Assembly: GCF_900114155.1 (NCBI RefSeq)
Contig: NZ_FOSC01000001.1
Location: 248,001-312,000 of the forward strand
DNA from: Marinobacter persicus
GTDB taxonomy: Bacteria; Pseudomonadota; Gammaproteobacteria; Pseudomonadales; Oleiphilaceae
Direction of reading: 5' to 3'
Length of the DNA stretch: 64,000 bases
Below the pieces are notes generated by a model. That model was not told the origin of the DNA. It did no database searches and worked only from the letters and a program-made list of their open reading frames with translations. Positions within the stretch are counted from its first letter, which is position 1. Each line of letters starts with the position of its first letter. The translations under genes were made by a program, and so were the position numbers. Of the stretch, positions 9,292-17,206 are shown in pieces.

Positions 9292-10176
9292 ATGAAGCTG
9301 ATTATCGTCAGCGGCCGATCAGGGTCGGGCAAGAGTACGGCCCTGCACGTGCTTGAAGACCTTGGATTCTACTGCATCGACAACCTGCCCATTGGCCTGT
9401 TGCTGCCCCTGGCCCGGGAAGCGGCCACCCAGGAAGCGCCCGGCCGGCTCAAGCGCATGGCCGTCAGCATTGACGCCCGCAACCTCTCCGGCGAACTGGC
9501 CAATTTCGAGCAGATTTACAACCAGTTGCGTGACATCGGTGCCTCGGTGGACATTGTCTACCTGGATGCGGCAGAAAAATCCCTGCTCCAGCGTTTTCAC
9601 GCCACCCGTCGCAAGCACCCCCTGAGCGACGAAAACACCTCGCTGCGCGAAGCCATCGAAAGCGAAAAAGCCCTGCTTGAACCGCTGTCTAAACTGGCGG
9701 ACCTGTATATCAACACTACCGGGCTTTCCATGTACGAGCTGCGCGACATGGTGAAACAGCGGGTGGTGGGCCGCAAGGATCAGGAACTGGCGTTGCTGTT
9801 CCAGTCATTCGGCTACAAGCACGGCGTGCCCATGGACTCGGACTACGTGTTCGACGTGCGCTGCCTGCCCAACCCCTACTGGGACCACAGCCTGCGCAAG
9901 TACACCGGCACCGACCAACCGGTCATCGAGTTTCTCGAACGGGAACCGGTCACCGCCGACATGGTGGCCGACATCAGCCGCCTGCTGACCAACTGGCTAC
10001 CGGCCTTTGCCGACAGCAACCGCAGCTACATGACCATTTCGGTGGGCTGCACCGGCGGCCAGCACCGTTCTGTTTATGTCTGTGAACAACTGGGCCGGCA
10101 TTTCCGCGAGCATTACCGTAATGTGCAGGTGCGCCACAGCGAGCTGCCCCACCTTCAGGCCCGCGGAGAAATCTGA
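9292..10176 (+). CDS. rapZ: RapZ, RNase adapter protein / nucleotide-binding P-loop protein
   Basis: 294 residues. The Walker A loop is GRSGSGKST (8-16). The C-terminal half has the RapZ RNA-binding region, including FDVRCLPNPYWDHSLRKYTG and SVGCTGGQHRSVYVCEQL. In E. coli RapZ senses glucosamine 6-phosphate and delivers the sRNA GlmZ to RNase E. Here only the family is certain, because the sRNA partner is not visible. A GGAGAG site precedes the start. Confidence 0.93.
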   Translation: MKLIIVSGRSGSGKSTALHVLEDLGFYCIDNLPIGLLLPLAREAATQEAPGRLKRMAVSIDARNLSGELANFEQIYNQLRDIGASVDIVYLDAAEKSLLQRFHATRRKHPLSDENTSLREAIESEKALLEPLSKLADLYINTTGLSMYELRDMVKQRVVGRKDQELALLFQSFGYKHGVPMDSDYVFDVRCLPNPYWDHSLRKYTGTDQPVIEFLEREPVTADMVADISRLLTNWLPAFADSNRSYMTISVGCTGGQHRSVYVCEQLGRHFREHYRNVQVRHSELPHLQARGEI

Positions 10177-10180
10177 ATTC

Positions 10181-10450
10181 ATGCTTTGCCGTCCGATTAC
10201 CATCATCAACAAACTGGGCCTGCACGCCCGTGCCACAGCCAAGCTGGTGGCGACCGCCTCGGAATTCGACAGCGAGGTGAAGTTGCGGGGCAAGGGCCGC
10301 GAGGTAGACGCCAAGAACATCATGCAGGTGATGATGCTGGCCGCCAGCCAGGGCACCGAAGTGGAGCTGGTGGCCGACGGGCCCGATGAACAGGCGGCCA
10401 TCGATGCCCTGACCGCCCTGATTGACGACTATTTCGGAGAGGGCGAGTAA
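10181..10450 (+). CDS. ptsO: NPr, HPr-like phosphocarrier of the nitrogen PTS
   Basis: 89 residues from the ATG at 10181. Longer in-frame starts lie inside rapZ and would add a non-homologous leader. The active site is His15 in NKLGLHARATAKLVATAS. The regulatory region KGREVDAKNIMQVMMLAASQGTEVEL is typical of NPr. The protein passes phosphate from EI-Ntr to PtsN. It follows rapZ by 4 nt, and its GGAG site lies in the rapZ 3' end. Confidence 0.95.
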   Translation: MLCRPITIINKLGLHARATAKLVATASEFDSEVKLRGKGREVDAKNIMQVMMLAASQGTEVELVADGPDEQAAIDALTALIDDYFGEGE

Positions 10451-10484
10451 ACGCTCCGATTTCGTCATTCACCTACAATCGTTT

Positions 10485-10514
10485 CTGACCTGTGTGGGCT
10501 AACTCCGCTATAAT
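10485..10514 (+). promoter_or_regulatory. Probable sigma-70 promoter of mgtE
   Basis: A perfect -10 TATAAT (10509-10514) is preceded at 18 nt by CTGACC (10485-10490), a 4/6 match to the -35 box. The -10 lies in the loop of a short dyad (AACTCCGC / GCGGGAGTT, one bulge) followed by TTTTCT. This could also act as a weak terminator for ptsO. Confidence 0.6.
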
Positions 10515-10544
10515 GCGGGAGTTTTCTGATAGCAGGTACGCTCC

Positions 10545-11906
10545 ATGACCGATATTCTGGAAAAAAGCCAGGCCAAACAGCGGCTCCGCTCCCTGAGCGA
10601 AGCGCTCGACAGCGGCGCACTCAAGCAAGTCTCGCGCATTCTGAACGGCGGCCTGAGCCCCAGTGATATCGCCCACCTGCTGGAATCTTCCCCGCCCCGT
10701 CAGCGGGCCTTGCTGTGGAACCTGGTCGAGAAAGACCTTGAGGGCGAGGTTCTCCAGTACCTTAACGATGACATCCGTGCCTATTTCCTGAGCCAGCTGA
10801 ACGCCCAGGAACTGGCCGATATCATTGAGGATTTCGAGTCGGACGATCTGGCCGACTTGCTGCAACAGCTGCCGGACACGGTGATCCAGGAAGTGCTGGA
10901 CACCATGGACGAACAGGATCGCCTGCGGGTAGAGGAAGTGCTCTCCTACCCGGAGGACACCGCCGGCGGCCTGATGAACACCGACACCATCACGGTGCGG
11001 CCGGACATCAGCATTGATGTTGTGCTCCGTTACCTGCGCCGGCACCGGAACCTGCCACCGACCACCGACAGCCTGATTGTGGTCAGCCGGCGTGATGAAT
11101 TCATTGGCGTGCTGCCCATTACCCGCATTCTGGTCTCCAACCCCGCCGCCACGGTGCGAGAGGTCATGGACACGGACATCGAGGCGATACCGGTGACCAT
11201 GTCCGACAGCCAGGTCGCCACCATGTTCGAGCGCTATGACCTGATTTCCGCGCCGGTGGTGAACGAGGAAAACCGGCTGCTGGGCCGTATCACCATCGAT
11301 GACGTGGTGGATGTTATCCGCGAGGATGCGGACCACTCGTTGATGAGCATGGCCGGTCTGGATGAAGACGAGGACACTTTTGCCCCGGTCTGGAAAACCA
11401 CTCGCCGGCGTGCGGTGTGGCTGGGTATTAATCTGATTACCGCGTTTACTGCTTCGGCGGTAATCGGTCTGTTCGAGGCAACCATCAGCAAAGTGGTAGC
11501 TCTAGCCGTGCTGATGCCTATTGTCGCAAGCATGGGCGGCATCGCCGGCAGTCAAACTCTGACCCTGGTGATCCGGGGCATGGCGGTGGGCCAGATCAGC
11601 GCCACCAACGTGGGCTGGCTGCTGAACCGGGAATTCGTGGTAGGGGCACTGAACGGCCTGTTCTGGGCTGCGGTGGTGGCCACTGCCGCCGCCATCTGGT
11701 TCCAGGATATGATGCTCGGCGCGATCATTGCCGCCGCCCTGGTGATTAACCTGCTGGCCGCCGCGTTTGTCGGCACCATGCTGCCCCTGACTCTGAAAAA
11801 ACTGGACATTGATCCAGCCCTGGCCGGAAGCGTTATTCTCACCACGGTGACTGATGTGGTGGGCTTTATGGCGTTTCTGGGGCTGGCCACCATTTTCTAC
11901 GCCTGA
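10545..11906 (+). CDS. mgtE: MgtE-family magnesium transporter
   Basis: 453 residues. The N-terminal MgtE domain (about 20-130) carries the superhelical helices ending in DLADLLQQLPDTVIQEVLDTMDEQDRLRVEEVLSYPEDTAGGLMNT. Two CBS domains follow (about 140-265), then five membrane helices (about 290-453) with the pore segment PIVASMGGIAGSQTLTLVIRGMAVGQ. MgtE is a homodimeric Mg2+ channel gated by Mg2+ bound in the cytosolic domains. It appears to have its own promoter and to be co-directional with darP, 8 nt downstream. Confidence 0.95.
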   Translation: MTDILEKSQAKQRLRSLSEALDSGALKQVSRILNGGLSPSDIAHLLESSPPRQRALLWNLVEKDLEGEVLQYLNDDIRAYFLSQLNAQELADIIEDFESDDLADLLQQLPDTVIQEVLDTMDEQDRLRVEEVLSYPEDTAGGLMNTDTITVRPDISIDVVLRYLRRHRNLPPTTDSLIVVSRRDEFIGVLPITRILVSNPAATVREVMDTDIEAIPVTMSDSQVATMFERYDLISAPVVNEENRLLGRITIDDVVDVIREDADHSLMSMAGLDEDEDTFAPVWKTTRRRAVWLGINLITAFTASAVIGLFEATISKVVALAVLMPIVASMGGIAGSQTLTLVIRGMAVGQISATNVGWLLNREFVVGALNGLFWAAVVATAAAIWFQDMMLGAIIAAALVINLLAAAFVGTMLPLTLKKLDIDPALAGSVILTTVTDVVGFMAFLGLATIFYA

Positions 11907-11914
11907 GATTTTTC

Positions 11915-12442
11915 ATGACCGACCAACACAACGACGCATTGAACGAAGAAGACCTTGGCCCCAGCAAATCCCAGATCAAACGGGAAATGCACGCGCTGCA
12001 GGAGGTGGGCAAGCGTATGCTGGATCTGAGCGATGAACAGCTTGATGCCCTGCCTGTCAGTGACACCCTGCGGGCGGCCATTGTGGAATCCCGCCGCATT
12101 CGCAAACACGAGGCCCGTCGCCGGCATCTGCATTATGTGGGCAAGGTGTTGCGTAGCGAGAATGACCCGGAGGCCATCGAGCGGGGGCTGGATGCGTTTG
12201 TTGCCGGCAGTGAGGAGCATACTCGCCGGCATCATCTGGCGGAGCGCTGGCGCGACCGGATGATCGAGGAAGGCGACAAGGTGGTGGGCGAGTTTATCGA
12301 TTATTGTCCGGTTGCCGACGTGCAGCATTTGCGTAATCTGGTGCGTAATGCGCGCAGGGATGTGGAGAAGCAGAAGAATACGGGGCAGGCGCGGAAGTTG
12401 TTTCGGGCTTTGCGGGAGTTGGTGGACGAAGCGGAACAGTAA
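11915..12442 (+). CDS. darP: DarP (YjgA), 50S ribosomal subunit assembly factor
   Basis: 175 residues, DUF615 family, almost entirely helical and highly charged (PSKSQIKREMHALQEVGKRMLDLSDEQLDALP, then ESRRIRKHEARRRHLHYVGKVLR). DarP binds 23S rRNA of pre-50S particles and aids late assembly. In Pseudomonas the gene sits between tldD and pmbA. Here neither is present and the gene is followed by two RNA-like palindromic elements. Start chosen for the conserved N-terminus. Confidence 0.92.
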   Translation: MTDQHNDALNEEDLGPSKSQIKREMHALQEVGKRMLDLSDEQLDALPVSDTLRAAIVESRRIRKHEARRRHLHYVGKVLRSENDPEAIERGLDAFVAGSEEHTRRHHLAERWRDRMIEEGDKVVGEFIDYCPVADVQHLRNLVRNARRDVEKQKNTGQARKLFRALRELVDEAEQ

Positions 12443-12456
12443 CACCACAGCAAAGA

Positions 12457-12565
12457 GCCAGTGGGGTAACGCCTTCCAAAACTGTCTGCAGCCAGGGATG
12501 GCTGCAGTCAAGCCCTACAGGGATGTACTCGCGCGGCGTGTTTTGGAAGGCGTTACCCCACTGGC
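12457..12565 (+). ncRNA. TwoAYGGAY-like RNA element, copy 1
   Basis: Perfect 26-bp clamp stem (12457-12482 with 12540-12565). The core holds hairpin 1 (CTGCAGCC / GGCTGCAG, loop AGGGAT at 12494-12499) and hairpin 2 (TAC / GTA, loop AGGGAT at 12519-12524). Hairpin 2, TACAGGGATGTA, matches the CsrA SELEX consensus closely. It lies just 3' of darP, in sense. Family name is from memory of Rfam. Confidence 0.75.
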
Positions 12566-12585
12566 GCCACCTCGGATTGGCGTTC

Positions 12586-12694
12586 GAGCAGTCGGGCAGA
12601 CCTTTCCAGGACACGCTTTAAATACTTCCCTGTAACGCTCGAGCTCCGCCATCCATGGCTCCGCACGGTCCTGGAAAGGTCTGCCCGACTGCTC
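12586..12694 (-). ncRNA. TwoAYGGAY-like RNA element, copy 2
   Basis: Perfect 27-bp clamp stem (12586-12612 with 12668-12694). Read on the minus strand, hairpin 1 has loop ATGGAT inside GCC/GGC, and hairpin 2 is TAC-AGGGAA-GTA. The core differs from copy 6 (35 kb away) at only three positions, but the distal clamp arms are unrelated. It lies 3' of the nitrilase gene, in sense, and is inverted relative to copy 1, 20 nt away. Confidence 0.75.
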
Positions 12695-12704
12695 TATCAA
12701 ACTT

Positions 12705-13532
12705 TTAAGTTAGCCGTCTGTGCTCCCAGACTGGCATGCGTTCGCGGATTTTCTTCAGCTTTTCGTTATCCAGCTCTGAGATGACCACGCCGGGGCCCTC
12801 GTCGATTTCGTTTACGACTTTACCCCAGGGGTCGCAGATCAGGCTGTGGCCGTAGGTTTTGCGGCGGCTGCTGTTCTGGCCACCCTGCCCCGGAGCGACG
12901 ACCCACACCTGGTTTTCGATGGCCCGGGCGCGGATCAGGGCGTGCCAGTGGGCATCCCCGGTTTGCCAGGTGAAGGCACTGGGCAGGCAGATCCATTCGG
13001 CGCCTTTTTCCCTCAGGGCGCGGAACAGTTCGGGGAAGCGCAGGTCGTAGCAAACGGCCACGCCGAGTTTGCCGGCGGGGGTGTCGACCACGACGACTTC
13101 CTCGCCTGGTTCGAAGGTGTCGGATTCGCGGTACTGGCCGTGGGCGTCTTCCACCATGGCGTCGAACAGGTGGATTTTGTCGTAGCGGGCCACTTCTTCG
13201 CCCTGGTCGTTGTAAACCAGGCACACGGCCCGTACCCGGCCGTCAAGCGGGCTGCCATCCGGGCGTGTGGCCATGGGCAGGGAGCCGCCCACAATCCAGA
13301 GTCCATGTTTTTTCGCCTGTTCCGAAAGGAACCGGCGGATGACGGGCTGGTCACCGGATTCTTTTTCGCCGGCTTCGAGCATCTGGCCGGTGGCCAGTAC
13401 GGCAAAGTTTTCCGGTAGTATGGCGACTTTGGCTCCGCGCCCGGCCGCTTCCTGCAGAAGCCTCCCGGCTTCTTTCAGGTTGTCGTCAATGTGCTTGGTG
13501 CTGACCATCTGTATTGCTGCAACCTGTGTCAT
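12705..13532 (-). CDS. Nitrilase-superfamily amidohydrolase (Nit1/NIT2-like)
   Basis: 275 residues. The nitrilase Glu-Lys-Cys triad is present: Glu41 in LPENF, Lys119 in YDKIHLFD, and Cys161 in VAVCYDLRFPELF. The closest groups are Nit1 (deaminated glutathione amidase) and NIT2 (omega-amidase). The exact substrate cannot be read from the sequence. A metabolite-repair role is likely because the gene sits at the 3' end of the mre-maf-rng-yhdP operon, as in Pseudomonas. It follows yhdP by 14 nt. Confidence 0.88.
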   Translation of the reverse strand: MTQVAAIQMVSTKHIDDNLKEAGRLLQEAAGRGAKVAILPENFAVLATGQMLEAGEKESGDQPVIRRFLSEQAKKHGLWIVGGSLPMATRPDGSPLDGRVRAVCLVYNDQGEEVARYDKIHLFDAMVEDAHGQYRESDTFEPGEEVVVVDTPAGKLGVAVCYDLRFPELFRALREKGAEWICLPSAFTWQTGDAHWHALIRARAIENQVWVVAPGQGGQNSSRRKTYGHSLICDPWGKVVNEIDEGPGVVISELDNEKLKKIRERMPVWEHRRLT

Positions 13533-13546
13533 CCACGGACTCCTTT

Positions 13547-16500
13547 TTATTCGGTGTCAAAAACGCCACGCAGGTCCACCTGCGGATCGCTCCAACTGCC
13601 TGTGACATCGTAGGTGGCGCTGGTGAGCCGGCTCAGCGGGTCACCCAGCAGTTTATCCAGTACGAACAGCGCGCCGCCTACCGGCGCGCCCGCACCAAAC
13701 AGCACGGCCGCCAGGGGCAGGTTCTGGGTGACCGGTAAGACCACCACCAGGCGCATATCCAGGGATTCGTCGGCCATGTCAGTGGACCCGCTCAGTTTGA
13801 ACGCGCCGGATGGCCCTGCCAGCTGCAGTTCCGGATCCAGGGTGACCAGACCGTCGTTGATCGCGGCCTTGCCGGAGATGGCGTCAAAAGCCACACCGGC
13901 CTCGTAAAGGTCGGAGAAATCCAGTTGCAACCGACGCCACAGGGTATCGGTATTGAGCAGGTTAAACACCCGGAACAACTGCGCCGAACTGTTCTGCTCG
14001 AGAATAACACCATCGTCGAGCCGGGCGCGAACATTGCCATTCAGGCAGCGGATGTCGATGTCATTGGGCCCGCCGGGCCAGTCCAGGTCCAGCTCCAGCT
14101 GTGTTTCAGCGTTGTTGATCGGGATCGGGCTTCCGGTCAGGGCTTCAATATCCCGCAACGCTCCACCGGTCAGGTCGCCCTGGAAGCGGCTGGTCTCACG
14201 CCCTTCAACAACCGACCAGAGCAGGTTCCCCCGCAATACCAGGGAACCCAGTTGACCCCGTATGTCCTCGACATTGAGGCGATCGGTTTCCGGGCGCATG
14301 GCAAAACGCCAGCTGCCGGCCTGATCGTCGCCCAGAAACAGCCGGGCGATGCTCACATCGACATCCGGCCACTTGCCAATTTCCAGCGCCCGGAAGGCTT
14401 CCAGCTGCTCGTCGAGGGTGAGTAACTCCACCTCTTGCCGTGACCGGCTTTCACCTTCCCGGCCCAGGTGCAGTTCCTGCAGATCGGCCCGAATCAGACC
14501 GCCATCGATGGGCAGTTCAAAACGGCCTTTCGCCCTTTCGGAATCGGTATGGACCACCCAGCGGTCCCCCAGGTCCAGGGCAGTGACGTTGATGCGGCCC
14601 AGCTCGTGACCGGCCAGGCGGAGTTTTTCCAGAAGCAGATCAAAGCCCGATGCGGTCCACTGGAAATCAAAATCAAGCCGGTCCTGCCATTGGCCGGCCA
14701 GTTGAATGCCATCTTCTGCAAAGGCGTCCAGTGTGGCATTCAGCTCGGTGGCCTGCCCGGCGGTTTTCCCCAGCGGCTCGGGCCAGTCAATCGCCAGCCC
14801 GGTGAGGTCGGACCAGAGCAAGACTTTGGGCTCGGGGTCTTTACCAAGCCGGATCCGGGCACGGTAATCCAGCGTGCCACTCAGGTTGAGAGTGCGCGCT
14901 TCGTCCAGGCCCTGCTGCCAGAGGAAATCCGGCATGGGCAACCGGCCACTCTGGCGAACATCCAGCGTCTCGCCGCTGTCCGCCGTTGCCATCCGTATCG
15001 ACACCGGCTGCCCGAAAAACCTCGCGGTTACCGGACCACCGGAAAACCCGTCGCGGGTATGGTATGTGATATCACCGGTGATCCTGCTCCAGCTCAGTCC
15101 CGTTTCGGGCAAGGTGAAGCGGCCATTGTCGGTTTGTGCGCGCACCCGGACCACCGGCTCGGTGCCTTCGGCCATGGGAATATCCAGACCCAGTGCCAGG
15201 CGAAAATCACCCTCCACTCCGGCTTCCTGCAGTGTCTGACCACCCCACTCGCCCAGGGGCGTATTGGCCAGCCACCACGAAACGTCCTCGCCAGTGGCCT
15301 CCGGATCGGCCTTCACCCGCAGCACGGACGGCGCATCCCCCTGTCCCGGCTGCAGCGCCACGGTCACCGGCCCGGTTTCCAGGCCGCCGACCCGGCCTTT
15401 ATTCAGGTTGATCAGCGCCGACTCGTTGTGCACCTGGACCCTGCCGGCCACGCCGGTGGCCTCCGGCCAGCCGGGATCGTACTTTACCTGTCCGTCTTCG
15501 AACTCGTACCACATGCTGGAGGTGAACGAGCCATTGGGCGCATCCCGGTCTATTCGGCCGTGGCCATAATATTCACCGGCAATCACCCGCCCGCCGCGGA
15601 TACTCTCCGTGAGCCATTGGTAAAGGCCCTCGTTGACCACCCTGGCGGGAACAAATTCACCAATGCGACTGGCGTCGGCGTTTTCAACCCCCACCCGCAG
15701 GCCCAGGTTGTCCTCGCCTTGTTTGTCCAGGCGTAAATCAAAAGCGCCGGTGAGCCGGGTATTGTCCCGATAGGTCATGCCCAGGTTGTCGGCGTAGACC
15801 CGGGTAATCGGGCCATCCATCTGCCAGGTTACCCGCCCCGCCGGTTCCCGGAACTGCCAGTCTGTGTTGAACAACTGCGGGAAGCCAAGGGTAACGGGGT
15901 GCGCGCTATCCAGTTCGATAAAACCGCCGCCGGCATCCAGCTTCAATCGACCATGAACGCCCTGCCCGCCAGGCGCGCCGTCCCAGGCCTGCACGCCCAC
16001 GTTTCGCAAGCGGGCGCTTAGTCGAAACTGCCGGATCTGTTCGGGCAGGTGCAGGTACAGGTCATCCAGGTAGCCGGTCGGGCGATAGTTCTGCAGCGCC
16101 CGCACCGCCGGTGCAGGCAATAGCGGCAGTGACTGGGCTATCCTTCTGAGCGGTGCAATGGCCAACTGGTCGGCAACCAGCGCCAAAGCCCCCGGCTGGT
16201 GCTGCAACCTCAGATTGAATGGCTTGACCAGGGTGTCACGCCAGGCCCACTGCAGGTTCTCCAATACCAGCGCTTCGCCTGGCCGCCAGCCAAACCGGGC
16301 CCTGATGTTTTCAAGCGGCGCCAGTGACTGCTGCCGCGCACCCAGTTGCAGATAGGGCGTGTCCAGCCGCCCCTTGAGCTCCGCCAGTGCTCCATGCTCG
16401 AAGGTAAACCAGGCCTGGCCGCCCAGATCAAACCCCTCAACCCGGATTCCCCGCCAGCTCAAATCGTCCACCAGGCCATCAAACAGCCGGCCGGAAGCCA

Positions 16501-17203
16501 CATCCAGATACACCTGGCCGGTGAAATCCCCCCGGAAAAAGTGCTGGCCGACCAGGGCGAAGCTGGCCAGTTCCCGGGACGTACCACTCTGCATGGCCCG
16601 GCCACTGGCCTGGAACAATCCCCGGCGATAAACCAGATCAAGTTGTGGCAGGTAGAAATCCCGCAACTGCTCCGGGCTGTCGCCCACCGATACATCAACC
16701 CGGGTAATCCGGGCCTGAGGGTCGGACAACCATTGTCCGGCCAGTTCCAGCCAGTCGGGTTGTTCACCGGATTCGGTGAACGGCGACAGTTCTTCCGCCG
16801 TCTCTTCAACCGGAAGCTCGCCGGGTTTAATGAGGGTCAGGGCCAGCCCGTCCGCTTCCAGGTCTTCAAAGACCAACCGCTGGCGATGGAGTGATGACCA
16901 GAAATCCAGACGCAGGCGGAGGTATTCCAGTCTGGCGTTGAGGGTGGCGCTATCCGGTGTCCGCACCTGCAGGTTGGAAGCAATGACGGTGGGGTCCAGC
17001 CAGTTCCAGCGGGAGTCGAGCTGGCCGATGCGCACATGGAGGCCGGTCTGCTCGGACAGGATGTCCTCGAGCTCGCCCTTCCATGCGTCAATGTGGCCGG
17101 TCAGCTGCCGGCCAATGGCCGCGTACAGCGCCAGCAGCACCAGAAAAACCAGCAGGGACCACCAGACCAGGCTGGCGAGCCGCGACAGCAACCGTGGCAT
17201 CAC
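13547..17203 (-). CDS. yhdP: YhdP, AsmA-like inner-membrane protein linked to phospholipid transport
   Basis: 1218 residues, close to the E. coli size. One N-terminal membrane helix (about 8-28, LASLVWWSLLVFLVLLALYAAIG) anchors a very long periplasmic part. This contains DUF3971 and ends in the AsmA-like C-terminal domain (SSAQLFRVFNLLNTDTLWRRLQLDFSDLYEAGVAFDAISGKAAINDGLVTLDPELQLAGPSGAFKLSG). YhdP, TamB and YdbH are thought to form hydrophobic grooves that carry phospholipids to the outer membrane. It starts 3 nt after rng, within the mre operon. Confidence 0.93.
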   Translation of the reverse strand: MMPRLLSRLASLVWWSLLVFLVLLALYAAIGRQLTGHIDAWKGELEDILSEQTGLHVRIGQLDSRWNWLDPTVIASNLQVRTPDSATLNARLEYLRLRLDFWSSLHRQRLVFEDLEADGLALTLIKPGELPVEETAEELSPFTESGEQPDWLELAGQWLSDPQARITRVDVSVGDSPEQLRDFYLPQLDLVYRRGLFQASGRAMQSGTSRELASFALVGQHFFRGDFTGQVYLDVASGRLFDGLVDDLSWRGIRVEGFDLGGQAWFTFEHGALAELKGRLDTPYLQLGARQQSLAPLENIRARFGWRPGEALVLENLQWAWRDTLVKPFNLRLQHQPGALALVADQLAIAPLRRIAQSLPLLPAPAVRALQNYRPTGYLDDLYLHLPEQIRQFRLSARLRNVGVQAWDGAPGGQGVHGRLKLDAGGGFIELDSAHPVTLGFPQLFNTDWQFREPAGRVTWQMDGPITRVYADNLGMTYRDNTRLTGAFDLRLDKQGEDNLGLRVGVENADASRIGEFVPARVVNEGLYQWLTESIRGGRVIAGEYYGHGRIDRDAPNGSFTSSMWYEFEDGQVKYDPGWPEATGVAGRVQVHNESALINLNKGRVGGLETGPVTVALQPGQGDAPSVLRVKADPEATGEDVSWWLANTPLGEWGGQTLQEAGVEGDFRLALGLDIPMAEGTEPVVRVRAQTDNGRFTLPETGLSWSRITGDITYHTRDGFSGGPVTARFFGQPVSIRMATADSGETLDVRQSGRLPMPDFLWQQGLDEARTLNLSGTLDYRARIRLGKDPEPKVLLWSDLTGLAIDWPEPLGKTAGQATELNATLDAFAEDGIQLAGQWQDRLDFDFQWTASGFDLLLEKLRLAGHELGRINVTALDLGDRWVVHTDSERAKGRFELPIDGGLIRADLQELHLGREGESRSRQEVELLTLDEQLEAFRALEIGKWPDVDVSIARLFLGDDQAGSWRFAMRPETDRLNVEDIRGQLGSLVLRGNLLWSVVEGRETSRFQGDLTGGALRDIEALTGSPIPINNAETQLELDLDWPGGPNDIDIRCLNGNVRARLDDGVILEQNSSAQLFRVFNLLNTDTLWRRLQLDFSDLYEAGVAFDAISGKAAINDGLVTLDPELQLAGPSGAFKLSGSTDMADESLDMRLVVVLPVTQNLPLAAVLFGAGAPVGGALFVLDKLLGDPLSRLTSATYDVTGSWSDPQVDLRGVFDTE

Positions 17204-17206
17204 TGG

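Noticed and set aside
10451..10544. Mg2+ riboswitch (M-box or mgtA-type leader) before mgtE
   Set aside because: Only 94 nt separate ptsO and mgtE and the promoter lies 30 nt from the start, leaving no room for an M-box.
14468..15736. A 422-codon plus-strand frame inside yhdP
   Set aside because: Antisense shadow of yhdP; composition is typical of codon-mirror frames and no domain is visible.
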